Part shown: one piece after another, positions 31,896 through 40,594 of the stretch
How the letters are laid out: every line of letters starts with the position of its first letter
How positions within the stretch are numbered: the first letter of the stretch is position 1
Position numbers and translations under genes: made by a program
Notes under the pieces: model-generated
Told to the model about the DNA's origin: nothing
Database searches by the model: none
Seen by the model: only the letters and a program-made list of their open reading frames with translations
From: CAZPBO01 sp964584815
GTDB taxonomy: Bacteria > Planctomycetota > SKW154
DNA length: 62,901 nucleotides
Direction: 5' to 3'
Assembly (NCBI GenBank): GCA_964584815.1
Contig: CAZPBO010000002.1
Location: 1-62,901 of the forward strand

Positions 31896-33446
31896 ATGCG
31901 CTGGCTGCTGATTCTGGGAGTTGTCTGTGTAGGTTTTACGCTTTTTGCGGATGGAGAAGGGGACAAAACGGACGAGTATCTGACAGAAGGTGCAAAGGTA
32001 GACAAAAAGCGTGTTAAAGAGGCGGTGAAGCGCGCTGTAGAATGGCTCAAAAGTCAGCAGAAGGAGGACGGACACTGGGAGGGGACAGGAACCTATATGG
32101 AGATGTATCCGTTTGGGACGACGGCGCTGGCGGTCTATGCGCTGCTTAAAGGCGGAGTGCCGCCAAACGACCCCTGCATACAGAAGGCGTTGAAATGGCT
32201 GAAGAAAGGCGGTTTTCCGGGAACATACTCTGTGAGTTGTCTTGTTCTGGCGCTTGCGGCGCTGTGCGAGCCACCTCCGCCCGAAAAGGAGGTGGAGAAA
32301 GTGAAGGTGAAGCAACTGAAGCGTCTGCGCACGCGTGTTTTTGAGCCTGTGGAGAAACGCATAAGGAAGCGCTTCAGGCGCGCCCCACGGTGGATTCAGG
32401 ACTGGCTTCGCCAAGCCGTCAACTGGCTGATTAAAGCCAAGACCAGAACGGTCTGGCGCTATCCTGGCAAAGACCCCGGTGAGATAAGATGCAAGAAGGG
32501 GACAGGGATTGGCGGCGGCGAAGACGCCTCAAACGCCCAATACGCGATGCTGGCAATGTTCGCCGCGCTGCGTCTGGGCATTCCCGTCCCAAAGCAACTC
32601 TTCATTGATGTTGCCGAATACTACATCAAGCAGCAGGACAAAGACGGGGCGGAGGTCAAGGGGTTTCCTGTGCCGGGGGCGGATTTGCCTTTGAAGCGGC
32701 TTAAGAAGATGATTGAGGAGCAACTGAAGCGTCTGAAGGAGGAGGCGCGCAAGACGATAGACGCATCGGAAGAGGGGCGCAAGGAACTGATACGGCGCCT
32801 TAAGACATCCGCCGTCCTGAAGGAGAATCCATATAAGAAGTTCGGTGGTGAGGTGAAGAAGATGAAGGCGCGGGGATGGTGCTACCTCCCGCGGGAGTTT
32901 CCCAAAGGTGGCAATGTTCCCGATGATATGTTCCGCACCACAGGCTCAATGACTACAAGCGGCATAATCGCGCTCTGTGTGTGCAAACTGGCGCTTGAAG
33001 GCACACCTTGGTATAAGGTAAACGGCAAACGGCTTGAGCAGGCGATACGGGATGGGGTGGCGTGGCTCGCCCATAACTGGACTCTGGACAAGAATCCAAA
33101 CTCTGGACCGGGGGACGCGTGGCGCTACTATTATTTCTACGGAGTTGAACGGGTGGGCGCGCTGGCTTTGGTGCGCAAAATCGGCAAGCACCTCTGGTAT
33201 GAGGAGATAGCAAACCGCATCCTCTCCGAGCAGCAGTCGGACGGTTCCTGGGCGGGCGAACGGGGGCAGTCCCCCAAAGCCAATGTCCTGCCCTTTGAGC
33301 ACGGTCCGCTGTGGAATACCTGCTTTGCGATTCTGATACTGAAACGCGCCACACCGCCCATCGTCGGCGGCAAGGACACTGACCTCGCCGTCACCGGCAA
33401 AGGTATCTTCGGACCCCGAAAAGAGCCCAAAAAAGAGAGGCGTTAG
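31896..33446 (+). CDS. Exported protein with prenyltransferase/squalene-cyclase-like repeats (paralogue 2)
   Basis: 516 residues. The ATG at 31896 follows GGGGGA and starts MRWLLILGVVCVGFTLFA, a signal peptide. Repeats correspond one-to-one to the 10273-11721 protein: AVEWLKSQQKEDGHWEGTGT, FGTTALAVYALLKGGVPPND, NAQYAMLAMFAALRLGIPVP, MKARGWCYLPREF, GSMTTSGIIALCVCKLALEG and LSEQQSDGSWAGERG. No cyclase DXDD motif is seen. It differs from paralogue 1 by a longer N-terminal acidic segment and an insertion near PGKDPGEIRCKKGTG. The convergent OPT transporter gene overlaps its last four bases. The function is unknown. Confidence 0.8.
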   Translation: MRWLLILGVVCVGFTLFADGEGDKTDEYLTEGAKVDKKRVKEAVKRAVEWLKSQQKEDGHWEGTGTYMEMYPFGTTALAVYALLKGGVPPNDPCIQKALKWLKKGGFPGTYSVSCLVLALAALCEPPPPEKEVEKVKVKQLKRLRTRVFEPVEKRIRKRFRRAPRWIQDWLRQAVNWLIKAKTRTVWRYPGKDPGEIRCKKGTGIGGGEDASNAQYAMLAMFAALRLGIPVPKQLFIDVAEYYIKQQDKDGAEVKGFPVPGADLPLKRLKKMIEEQLKRLKEEARKTIDASEEGRKELIRRLKTSAVLKENPYKKFGGEVKKMKARGWCYLPREFPKGGNVPDDMFRTTGSMTTSGIIALCVCKLALEGTPWYKVNGKRLEQAIRDGVAWLAHNWTLDKNPNSGPGDAWRYYYFYGVERVGALALVRKIGKHLWYEEIANRILSEQQSDGSWAGERGQSPKANVLPFEHGPLWNTCFAILILKRATPPIVGGKDTDLAVTGKGIFGPRKEPKKERR

Positions 33447-35200
33447 TCGCGTTGAAACCTGACAAACAGAAAGAAGCAAAGAACAACAAATATCGCTGAT
33501 GGCAACGCTCCATAGCCGAGCGCAAAAGATATGTTGTGTGCGCGCAGCAGTCCGCAAACCACCCCCGTCAATGCCTCACCACCTATCAAACCTGCCGCGC
33601 ACATCACAGGCAACAACCCACCCCTGCTACCGGCTAACTTTCTGCTTATCCACATCGCCACACCGCCAAGTCCCACCATAAGCCCCAGCGCAGGCGGAAG
33701 ATACAACCCCACTGCCACCGCCATCGCTGGCACCTTCACACCACGCCAGCGCCGCCTCAACAACCACTCCAGCACAACAAGCATCCCGCCCACCGCCACT
33801 CCTAACAGAAATATGCTGCCTGAAAGCGGTGTTTTGCGCCCCAAAAGCGCCCCTGTTATGGTGGCAAACATCGTTGCTTGCGGTGCAGGCAGAGCATTGC
33901 TGCCCACCCCGTAGCCTTTGTGCAGCCACGAAAGGACAAACGCGACGACAGGTGCCGCCGCAAGAACCCCCAGAATCTGCACTCCCTGCTGCGCAAACGG
34001 CTTGGCGCCAACAATCTGCCCTGTTTTCAAATCCTGCGATATGTCAGCCGCTGTCGCCGCCGCTGTCGTCAGAACACATCCCCCCAGCAAAACCACTTCC
34101 TGCATTCTGAAGCCATTCCCCATCAACCCCGCCATCACCACACAGACCGCAGCCAAAACCAGAAGCACGGCGCCAGTCACAGGGTTGACCGAAAATGTCG
34201 CCACGCCCAACATCGCTGATGGACGCCCAAGACCCGCAAAACGCGACGCCATCGCCACAACAAAAAAGAGCGCTCCCACCACCATTGCCACCACCCAAAA
34301 AGCCTCTCCGCCGCCTCCAAAAAAGCCGCAAAAATGAATCAAAAGCGCTGTAACAACCGCTACCACAACCACAAATATTGCCCACGGACTTATGTCAACA
34401 CCGCTCCTCCTCTGGTGGATGAAATATGTTCTTGCAGAATGTAGGGATGCGACCAGGTCGCGCCACACACCAAAAAGCCAGAAAACCGCCACCGCCGCCA
34501 TCGCACCAACCCCCGCGTATCTTACCGCCGCCCACGATGTGGCTGTGTCAACACCACCCAATGCTCCGTAAAACGGCACAAACACCCCAGCACAGAGCAA
34601 CGCCCCGCATATCACCCCAACTCCCACAACAGGTCCGAAAACCGCTCCCGCCGCAAACGGTGCCACAGCGAAATCCAGCCCCCATATACTGCCCCATCTC
34701 ACCGCCGCCACCCCACTCTCCGACAGCGCCGAAAACATCTTGGAAACCGCACCAACCGCAAAACCGCTCACCACAGGTTTTATAACCCGCACATCGCTAC
34801 GCAGCACATCCGCACACATCTTCCCGCGCACATACTCAATATGTCGTGCGTTCACAAGTCCCGCCCGCAATGGTATCATCAAAAACACACCCAGCATCCC
34901 ACCTGCAAACGCCAGCAGTGTTGTCGTCACATAATCAAAGTCAACCCATATACCCGCAAGCAGCAATGCCGGCACGCAGAAAAATATGCCTGTGGCGAGG
35001 GACTCACCTGCGGATGCGGCGGTCTGGGCGATGTTTGCTGGCAGCGTTCCGCGGAGGATAGCGACACCGAGCGCGGCTGCAGGAACCGACGCCGCAAATG
35101 TTATTCCCGCCCGCAGACCCATATACAGGTTGGCTGCACACGCCAAAACCCCTGCCACAACCCCCAGCACCACCGCTCCCGCCGTCACCTCTCGCCTCAA
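33443..35200 (-). CDS. OPT-family oligopeptide or metal-chelate transporter
   Basis: A 585-residue, very hydrophobic protein with about 14-15 predicted membrane segments. The N terminus (NLYMGLRAGITFAASVPAAALG) and QTAASAGESLATGIFF are hallmarks of the OPT/YSL family, which imports peptides or metal chelates with protons. TAADISQDLKTGQIVGAKPF in the second half is also a family signature. Translation most likely starts at a TTG (35200) with GAAGGGGA upstream. The gene is 11 bases downstream of the DUF72 gene on the same strand, so they are probably co-transcribed. The substrate is unknown. Confidence 0.9.
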   Translation of the reverse strand: MRREVTAGAVVLGVVAGVLACAANLYMGLRAGITFAASVPAAALGVAILRGTLPANIAQTAASAGESLATGIFFCVPALLLAGIWVDFDYVTTTLLAFAGGMLGVFLMIPLRAGLVNARHIEYVRGKMCADVLRSDVRVIKPVVSGFAVGAVSKMFSALSESGVAAVRWGSIWGLDFAVAPFAAGAVFGPVVGVGVICGALLCAGVFVPFYGALGGVDTATSWAAVRYAGVGAMAAVAVFWLFGVWRDLVASLHSARTYFIHQRRSGVDISPWAIFVVVVAVVTALLIHFCGFFGGGGEAFWVVAMVVGALFFVVAMASRFAGLGRPSAMLGVATFSVNPVTGAVLLVLAAVCVVMAGLMGNGFRMQEVVLLGGCVLTTAAATAADISQDLKTGQIVGAKPFAQQGVQILGVLAAAPVVAFVLSWLHKGYGVGSNALPAPQATMFATITGALLGRKTPLSGSIFLLGVAVGGMLVVLEWLLRRRWRGVKVPAMAVAVGLYLPPALGLMVGLGGVAMWISRKLAGSRGGLLPVMCAAGLIGGEALTGVVCGLLRAHNISFALGYGALPSAIFVVLCFFLFVRFQRD

Positions 35201-35211
35201 AACAATCCCCT

Positions 35212-35988
35212 TCAGTCAAGTCCCAAAAGACGCCGAAATGTCAGAGCATTTCTGACCGCGCTTGCGGCGTAGCAGTTGTTGAAGAAGACAAACACCCGTC
35301 GCGCTCGCCCCGCCAACTCCCTTACCTTCTCCACCCACTCCTCCAACTCCGCCTCATTGTAGCAGTAGTCGTAACGCAACTTCTCGTCCTTGAACCAATT
35401 TCTTGCGTTGCGCGAGTGGAGCCGCACATATGCGGGGTCTGCCGTATAGCGCACACGCCTGTCAGGCAGTCCCAGAATTCGGGGCAGGTCAACACACACA
35501 TAAGCGGCGTCCAGCATCGCCAGATGGTCAAAGACCTCTTCCTTCTGCCAGGAGATGTGGCGGAACTCAACGGCAAACGGCACCCCGGCAAAGGCGGTTC
35601 TCAATTGGGCGATGTAGCGGCGGTTCTGCGGTCTGTCGCGGAAAGAGTTGGGGAACTGCGCCAACAAACAGCCCAACTTGCCCGACTCAATCATCGGACG
35701 CAGCGCACCCTTAAAACGCCCCACCGCATCCGTATCCAACACTTCTCCCATATCATGCGTGAAACACCTGTTCAACTTCACACAGAAAAGGAACCCTTCT
35801 GGTGTGCTCTCCACCATCCCCGCCAGACCACGCTCACCAGGCATTGAGTAGAAGGTGAAGTTCACCTCCAGTGTGTCAAAGCGGGCGGAGTAATAGGAGA
35901 GCCACTCCTTTCTGGGGAGGTGGGATGGATAGAAAAAGTCAACCCAGTCTGGGAACTGAAAGCCGCTTGTGCCTACGAGGATGCCCAT
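35212..35988 (-). CDS. DUF72-family TIM-barrel protein
   Basis: 258 residues. The ATG at 35988 starts MGILVGTSGFQFPDWVDFFYP, the normal DUF72 N terminus. The frame is open further upstream only because it reads through tRNA-Val antisense-independent sequence, so I reject a start at 36186. Conserved features include FDTLEVNFTFYSMP, FCVKLNRCFTHD, LLAQFPNSFR, VEFRHISW, YVRLHSRN and VFVFFNNCY. The family is widespread, has a TIM-barrel fold and has no established function. Confidence 0.9.
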   Translation of the reverse strand: MGILVGTSGFQFPDWVDFFYPSHLPRKEWLSYYSARFDTLEVNFTFYSMPGERGLAGMVESTPEGFLFCVKLNRCFTHDMGEVLDTDAVGRFKGALRPMIESGKLGCLLAQFPNSFRDRPQNRRYIAQLRTAFAGVPFAVEFRHISWQKEEVFDHLAMLDAAYVCVDLPRILGLPDRRVRYTADPAYVRLHSRNARNWFKDEKLRYDYCYNEAELEEWVEKVRELAGRARRVFVFFNNCYAASAVRNALTFRRLLGLD

Positions 35989-36013
35989 CGCGAGAGTCCA
36001 ACCGATAAAAAAA

Positions 36014-36087
36014 TGGGCGGTGGTGGACTTGAACCACCGACCTCGTGCTTGTCGAGCACGCGCTCTAACCAACTGAGCTAACCGCCC
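36014..36087 (-). tRNA. tRNA-Val (anticodon GAC), with C at position 33
   Basis: A 74-base cloverleaf on the minus strand. The acceptor GGGCGGT pairs with ACCGCCC, the D-arm is GCTC/GAGC, the anticodon stem is CGTGC/GCACG and the T-arm is GGTGG/CCACC around TTCAAGT. The seven-base anticodon loop reads TCGACAA, so position 33 is C rather than the near-universal U. The discriminator is A and CCA is not encoded. Confidence 0.92.
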
Positions 36088-36097
36088 TGCATAAATA

Positions 36098-36125
36098 CCT
36101 ATAGCAGACACAAACAAACTGTCAA
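36098..36125 (-). promoter_or_regulatory. Promoter of tRNA-Val
   Basis: On the minus strand: TTGACA (36125-36120), a 16-base spacer and TATAGG (36103-36098), putting the start about five bases before the tRNA. Confidence 0.6.
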
Positions 36126-36160
36126 GCAAAACCTGCTTAGCCTTCAACACAAAACCGATG

Positions 36161-37264
36161 TCAGGTTTGCAGGAGGAGTTGGACAAGTTTTTGGGCGTAT
36201 TTGGAGATGGGGTATTGGGCGGCGATGCGATGCGCGGCTTCGCTGAAACTCTCTTTTCTGTTGAGCAGACGCTGCACCGCCGCCGCTACCGCCTCCTCAT
36301 CCGGGTCGCTGGGCAGCACCACCCCGCAGTCAGGTCTTACAATTTCTGCGCTGCCCGTGTCCTGTGTCACCGCAACAGGCAGTGCGGATGCCATCGCCTC
36401 AAGAACGGCATTACAGAAGGGGTCATAGCGGCTGGGGAGTAGGAAAACATCCGCCGCGCCGTAGAAACGCTCCACATCGTCACGCCGTCCGACAAACACC
36501 ACCCTCTCCGCCACCCCAAGCCGCCGCGCAAGCGCTCCAAACCCCCTCACATCACCCCCTCCTGCCACAACAAGCACACCTTCCTTTATCCTCCTCATCG
36601 CAGAAAGCGCAATATCAAGCCCTTTGCGCTTAAAATCCATCCCGACAAAGAGTATGAGCGGGCGTGTGGAGATGCCCAGTTCTTTGCGGACGGCTTGACT
36701 GTGACGCCGCAGGTCTGGATTGAAACGCTGGGGGTCATAGCCGTTGTGAAGGACGACGATTTTTGAGGGTGGAACACCATAATAGCGCCGCATAAGGGCG
36801 GCATCCATATGGGACAGAGCAATGATGCGCCTGATGTGTCCGCTGCGGAAGACCCGCTCCTCCAATTGAAGCAGCGAACGCTGTTTGGGATTGAGCCATC
36901 CGAGGAGTCTGTCGGCGGGGTTGGGTTTATGGCGGCGCAGCCAGTGGATGAAGAGTGGGTCGCCTGAACGGAGGATGTGGGCTCTGTCAAGGCGGCAGAA
37001 GGCGAGGATTTTGTCGGGGTCAAGGGCGTTGAGTGCTCTGCGTGCGGCGCGTATGAAGAGCAGATGGCGCGCAAAAGTCTTCACTGGCACCGTCTTAACG
37101 CGGTGAACGGAAAGCCCCGCAGGCAAGCCTTCTGCATCCGCCATTTCCGCCACAACCGAGACCCGCCACCCGCGTTTGAGCAACTCCCGCGCCACAAGAA
37201 CGGCATATCCCTCCGCACCGCCTTTCTTGAAGGTGAAGTGGCGCCTCACCAACGCTACATGCAT
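36161..37264 (-). CDS. GT4-family glycosyltransferase (WaaG-like)
   Basis: A 367-residue GT-B-fold enzyme. The N-terminal domain starts MHVALVRRHFTFKKGGAEGY, with the glycine-rich acceptor loop. The C-terminal domain has LILFVGMDFKRKGLDIAL, VVAGGGDVRG, the EX7E-type donor site region PSRYDPFCNAVLEAMASALP and TGSAEIV. The spacing and wording resemble LPS core glucosyltransferase WaaG/RfaG more than general GT4 enzymes, suggesting envelope glycolipid synthesis, though the sugar and acceptor are unknown. The ATG lies ten bases inside the CCA-enzyme gene, so it is the last member of the overlapping minus-strand chain starting at 40472. Confidence 0.85.
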   Translation of the reverse strand: MHVALVRRHFTFKKGGAEGYAVLVARELLKRGWRVSVVAEMADAEGLPAGLSVHRVKTVPVKTFARHLLFIRAARRALNALDPDKILAFCRLDRAHILRSGDPLFIHWLRRHKPNPADRLLGWLNPKQRSLLQLEERVFRSGHIRRIIALSHMDAALMRRYYGVPPSKIVVLHNGYDPQRFNPDLRRHSQAVRKELGISTRPLILFVGMDFKRKGLDIALSAMRRIKEGVLVVAGGGDVRGFGALARRLGVAERVVFVGRRDDVERFYGAADVFLLPSRYDPFCNAVLEAMASALPVAVTQDTGSAEIVRPDCGVVLPSDPDEEAVAAAVQRLLNRKESFSEAAHRIAAQYPISKYAQKLVQLLLQT

Positions 37265-38472
37265 TGCTGCTTCCTGAAAAGCCGCTGTGCTAACTTCAAC
37301 GCTTCATCCTTGCTGCTTATGCGCCCCTCCAGTTGCGCATCATAGACCGCCTCAAGAATGCGTCCAAAAGCAGGCGAGGGGGTAAAGCCCGCCTCTATCA
37401 GGTCGTTACCGTCAAGAAGCGGTGGCGGGGCTATTTCTTCGTCTTTAAGGGAAGCGCGCAGGCGCTTCACAAACGCTACAGATTCGGGCTCCCCGCAGCC
37501 TGCCTTTGCCTTTGCCTCATAAAGCGTCAGCAACTCTCCCCATTCAGGACGCGCAAAAAGCCGTTTGAGGAACGAAAGCCGTTTTTGGGCTGCCCCGTCA
37601 AGTGCGTTGTGGTGCTTTGTGAGGTAAAGCAGTCTTGCGCGCTCCTCTCGGCTCATCTTGAGCCGCTCAGCGCATTCCGCCGCCGCACGCTCCCCTTCCT
37701 TATGGTAGACCGCCGCCAGACCCGTCACCACTGTGCAGGAGGGAAGGTTGCCCAGCACCGCTGAGGCGTGTTCTGAATCCTTAACTTCTGGGAAAAGCGC
37801 CGCAAACAGACCACTCTCAACCAGCAGTTTTGCCGCAAGACTGTTGCGCCCCACACTCATCATTCGCCCCAACTCTTCCCTTATCCGCTCGCCGCTCACT
37901 ACCACGATTTGCGCCGCTTCCTCCTTCAGCGCCGCAAATGTCGCTTCCTCTATCTTAAACTCAAGTTGCACAGCAAACCGCACCGCACGCAGCATCCTCA
38001 ACCTATCCTCGCAAAACCGCTCCTTTGGGTCGCCTATGGCGCGGATTATGCCGCGCTTTATGTCGTCCCTTCCCCCAACAAAGTCGTAAACCTTTTTCTG
38101 TATCGGGTCGTAGAGAAGTCCGTTGATGGTGAAATCACGGCGGAGAACATCGGTCTTTTCGTCGCAGAATGAGACATTGTCGGGATGGCGTCCGTTGGCG
38201 TAACCTGACTCCTTTCTGAAGGTAGCGACTTGGAAGTGGTGTGGACCGACAACAACGATGATGACGCCGAACTGGGCGCCTACGGGGATGGTTTTGCGGA
38301 AGAGTTGGGTTATCTGCTGCGGCGTTGCGCTTGTTGCGATGTCAATCTCGTGTGGTCGGCGTCCAAGTAGCATATCGCGAACACAGCCGCCGACCCAATA
38401 GGCTTTGTGTCCTGCTTTCTTTAAGCGCTTGACGACCCGCAAAGCCGCCTCTTCAAGGGTTGTGGTTCTCAC
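37255..38472 (-). CDS. cca: tRNA nucleotidyltransferase / poly(A) polymerase family (CCA-adding)
   Basis: 405 residues. The enzyme adds or repairs the 3' CCA of tRNAs; this matters here because none of the tRNA genes in the window encode CCA. Class II nucleotidyltransferase motifs are YWVGGCVRDMLLGRRPHEID, the catalytic DID/DIAT carboxylates, RRDFTINGLLYDP, DIKRGIIRAIGDPKERFCED and DRLRMLRAVRFAVQL. The C-terminal helical half is more divergent. It starts at a GTG that overlaps the exbD stop (GTGA). Poly(A) polymerase activity is possible but less likely. Confidence 0.92.
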   Translation of the reverse strand: MRTTTLEEAALRVVKRLKKAGHKAYWVGGCVRDMLLGRRPHEIDIATSATPQQITQLFRKTIPVGAQFGVIIVVVGPHHFQVATFRKESGYANGRHPDNVSFCDEKTDVLRRDFTINGLLYDPIQKKVYDFVGGRDDIKRGIIRAIGDPKERFCEDRLRMLRAVRFAVQLEFKIEEATFAALKEEAAQIVVVSGERIREELGRMMSVGRNSLAAKLLVESGLFAALFPEVKDSEHASAVLGNLPSCTVVTGLAAVYHKEGERAAAECAERLKMSREERARLLYLTKHHNALDGAAQKRLSFLKRLFARPEWGELLTLYEAKAKAGCGEPESVAFVKRLRASLKDEEIAPPPLLDGNDLIEAGFTPSPAFGRILEAVYDAQLEGRISSKDEALKLAQRLFRKQQCM

Positions 38473-38882
38473 CGCTCTTCCTCCGCGGCGATGGAGAGGC
38501 GCTTTGCGCCGCCCAGACGGCAGGCGTCCAGCACATCCACAAGACGCCCCACTGGCGCGCCTTTGTCCGCCACAACTATCACCTCGCGTTCGGCGCCTTT
38601 CAGTGCCTCTGAAACGGCATAGCGCAGCGAGGCGCAGTCGGTTCGCTCCCCACGAAAATATACCGACCCATCGCGCTTTATCACCACAGAGAGCGGTGTT
38701 GTGCGGGACGGTGTGGCAGTCGCCGCCCGTGGACGCTCCACCTCCAACGCCGCCTGGCGCTCAAAACTCGCCGCCACAAGAAAGAATATCAGCAGTATGA
38801 ACATCATATCTATCAGCGGCGCTATGGAGATTTGCGGCTCCTCTGCTCTCCTTCGCAACGCGTTAGCCTCCAGATTCCCCAT
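38469..38882 (-). CDS. exbD: ExbD/TolR-type biopolymer transport protein
   Basis: 137 residues. One membrane segment (IAPLIDMMFILLIFFLVAA) carries the essential aspartate (LIDMMF, residue 25) that takes part in proton translocation. A periplasmic domain follows, with PLSVVIKRDGSVYFRGER and VIVVADKGAPVGRLVDVLDA. With ExbB it forms the proton-motive-force stator that powers TonB- or Tol-type processes. The gene overlaps exbB by 61 bases, and there is no clear ribosome-binding site, which suggests translational coupling. No tonB or tolA is nearby. Confidence 0.9.
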   Translation of the reverse strand: MGNLEANALRRRAEEPQISIAPLIDMMFILLIFFLVAASFERQAALEVERPRAATATPSRTTPLSVVIKRDGSVYFRGERTDCASLRYAVSEALKGAEREVIVVADKGAPVGRLVDVLDACRLGGAKRLSIAAEEER

Positions 38883-39202
38883 CTTGAAAGGAGTATAAGT
38901 GGCAACGCCGCCACAAGCCCCGCCTCCGTCGTCAAAAGCGCCTCCGATATCCCACCCGCCAAGAAACCCGGCTCACCCGCCCCGTAACTTTGTATCGCCT
39001 CAAACGCACGCATCATACCTCGCACCGTCCCGAGCAACCCCAAAAGTGGCGCCACCACCGCACACGCACCACCAAACTCAAGCCACCACCGTCTCCGCAA
39101 AAATATCCCACGCAAAACGCAGAACCATCCCACCACAGAAACCACCACTATCACAAAAAAGACCCCCCCGCCTTTCTCCAGCAACTCAATCACCTTCTCC
39201 AC
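38822..39202 (-). CDS. exbB: Compact ExbB/TolQ/MotA-family stator protein
   Basis: 126 residues from a GTG at 39202, with GAGG eight bases upstream. The first membrane segment is GGVFFVIVVVSVVGWFCVLRG; the conserved core is VVAPLLGLLGTVRGMMRAFEAI followed by GISEALLTTEAGLVAALPLI. The family is usually 200-240 residues; here the cytoplasmic loop between the first and second segments is almost absent, making a minimal version. It overlaps both neighbours (exbD by 61 bases, the upstream membrane protein by 17). Confidence 0.87.
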   Translation of the reverse strand: MEKVIELLEKGGGVFFVIVVVSVVGWFCVLRGIFLRRRWWLEFGGACAVVAPLLGLLGTVRGMMRAFEAIQSYGAGEPGFLAGGISEALLTTEAGLVAALPLILLSRWGIWRLTRCEGEQRSRKSP

Positions 39203-40472
39203 TTCTTTTAACCTCCCCGTTTCCCAAACCGGTCAGCACGACCACCGCGTTTCTTATCCCAGACTCTGTCATTCGTCTCTCCCCCTCGTGCAACTTCGCT
39301 TTGAAATCCGCAAACCGCAACAGCCACCACAGACGCAGTCCAAGACACCGCTCCAGAAAGCCCACAACATCGCCGCGCCAGCATATCCTGCCGTTTATCC
39401 AGCCCCGCTGTCCCACCACAACGCAGGTGTAGCGATACTCTGTTTGAGGTGTTTGCCCAGCAGGAGCAAGCAAAAGCACAGAACCGACCGCCGTCTTTGG
39501 GGCGAAGCCTTCATAAAGGATGTGCTTTGTGGATGGCAGGATGAGTGCGACGCCGCCTTCTGGCGCGTCTTTAAGAGCAAGTTCTGCGCCATCATAACGC
39601 CCCGCCGCATAGCAGAAGAAGGCAAAGCGGTTCTTCCAGATGAGAGTTCCGCTGATGCGCCAGATGCGAGGAGCCCACAGCAGGACCGCCGCCACACAAC
39701 CCGCACAACACGCACCCACTACCGCACCCACCGCCGCGCGCCCCATATAACGCCACAGCAACGACGCACCCAAATACCCACCCGCAACTATCAAAAGCAG
39801 TCCAAACCACCTCAAACCGACATCAGAGAAGCGGTCGGGAACCACAGGCTCAAAACCAAGCCGCATTCTCTGCGCCACTTTGGGCACCCTGCTGCCGTAT
39901 GTGGTAAACGGCACATCCGCGGGTTTCTTATCAGTCAATATGTGAAGCCTGCCGCCTGTGGCAAGGAAACGGACAAACGCCGCCTTCCAATCCTCCCCCA
40001 AACCCCGCCACTGCTCCTCCGTCAGAACAATCTGTCTGAAAGACGAAAGCAGAAACGGAGAAGGCAAAAATTCCTGCGGTCTGATTGTTGCGCCGTATTT
40101 GCCGTCCAATGACGCTGTGGTGGTGTTATGTTCTGTTCTGAAGGCGGTCATCAGCCATTCCGCAACTTGAGGGAAGAACTCCTCCCTTTCGGCGTTGACA
40201 AGAGAGACCTTGACGACGGCGGGCTGCTCGGGGATGTAGAAAGGAATCTGAACGGTTGTTCTTGAATGCGCTGGTAGCACGACAGGTTTCTCAAAGGTGA
40301 GAGGACCAACAGTTAGACGAAGGCGTCCTTCAAAGGCGTCGGTTGTGGTGACAGAAATTCTTGCGGCTTGCCAGGCATTGGGCGGCAGTCTGTCGGCAAA
40401 CACCGACTCGCCCTCAAGCGACACAGCAGCAAGCACAAGAAGCACCGCCATCACTCTACCCCACTGTTTCAC
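39186..40472 (-). CDS. Exported membrane protein with a class-I-amidotransferase-like segment, ExbBD-associated
   Basis: 428 residues from a GTG at 40472. A signal peptide (MKQWGRVMAVLLVLAAVS) is followed by a beta-rich region. The segment TIRPQEFLPSPFLLSSFRQI to FVRFLATGGRLHILTDKK resembles the inactive glutamine-amidotransferase-like domains found in envelope proteins of this group. Two membrane segments lie in the middle (GLLLIVAGGYLGASLL and VGAVVGACCAGCVAAVLLW), followed by a C-terminal domain of unknown type. It is the first gene of the chain with ExbB, ExbD, CCA enzyme and glycosyltransferase, so it may be the load or partner of the ExbBD stator. This is inference from context only. 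Confidence 0.65.
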   Translation of the reverse strand: MKQWGRVMAVLLVLAAVSLEGESVFADRLPPNAWQAARISVTTTDAFEGRLRLTVGPLTFEKPVVLPAHSRTTVQIPFYIPEQPAVVKVSLVNAEREEFFPQVAEWLMTAFRTEHNTTTASLDGKYGATIRPQEFLPSPFLLSSFRQIVLTEEQWRGLGEDWKAAFVRFLATGGRLHILTDKKPADVPFTTYGSRVPKVAQRMRLGFEPVVPDRFSDVGLRWFGLLLIVAGGYLGASLLWRYMGRAAVGAVVGACCAGCVAAVLLWAPRIWRISGTLIWKNRFAFFCYAAGRYDGAELALKDAPEGGVALILPSTKHILYEGFAPKTAVGSVLLLAPAGQTPQTEYRYTCVVVGQRGWINGRICWRGDVVGFLERCLGLRLWWLLRFADFKAKLHEGERRMTESGIRNAVVVLTGLGNGEVKRSGEGD

Positions 40473-40542
40473 TTATTAAACCACACCGCCGCTTCCTTCT
40501 CAACGCCTTCTTCCCAATGCCGCCTGCAGGATGCCTACAGCA

Positions 40543-40571
40543 TTGGAAAATGGGATGGCAGCGGATATAAT
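40543..40571 (+). promoter_or_regulatory. Promoter of the HAD-phosphatase/GT2 unit
   Basis: TTGGAA (40543-40548), a 17-base spacer and a consensus TATAAT (40566-40571). The GTG start at 40595 is preceded by GGAGGTGG at 40583-40590. Confidence 0.75.
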
Positions 40572-40594
40572 CATCACAGGATGGAGGTGGTTGC

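Noticed and set aside
31104..32414. A 436-residue frame antisense to bioA and the second toroid gene
   Set aside because: It spans the ends of two recognised genes on the other strand and has no motif.
35988..36186. N-terminal extension of the DUF72 protein
   Set aside because: The extra residues (RLAQLVRARARQARGRWFKS) are simply translated tRNA-Val.
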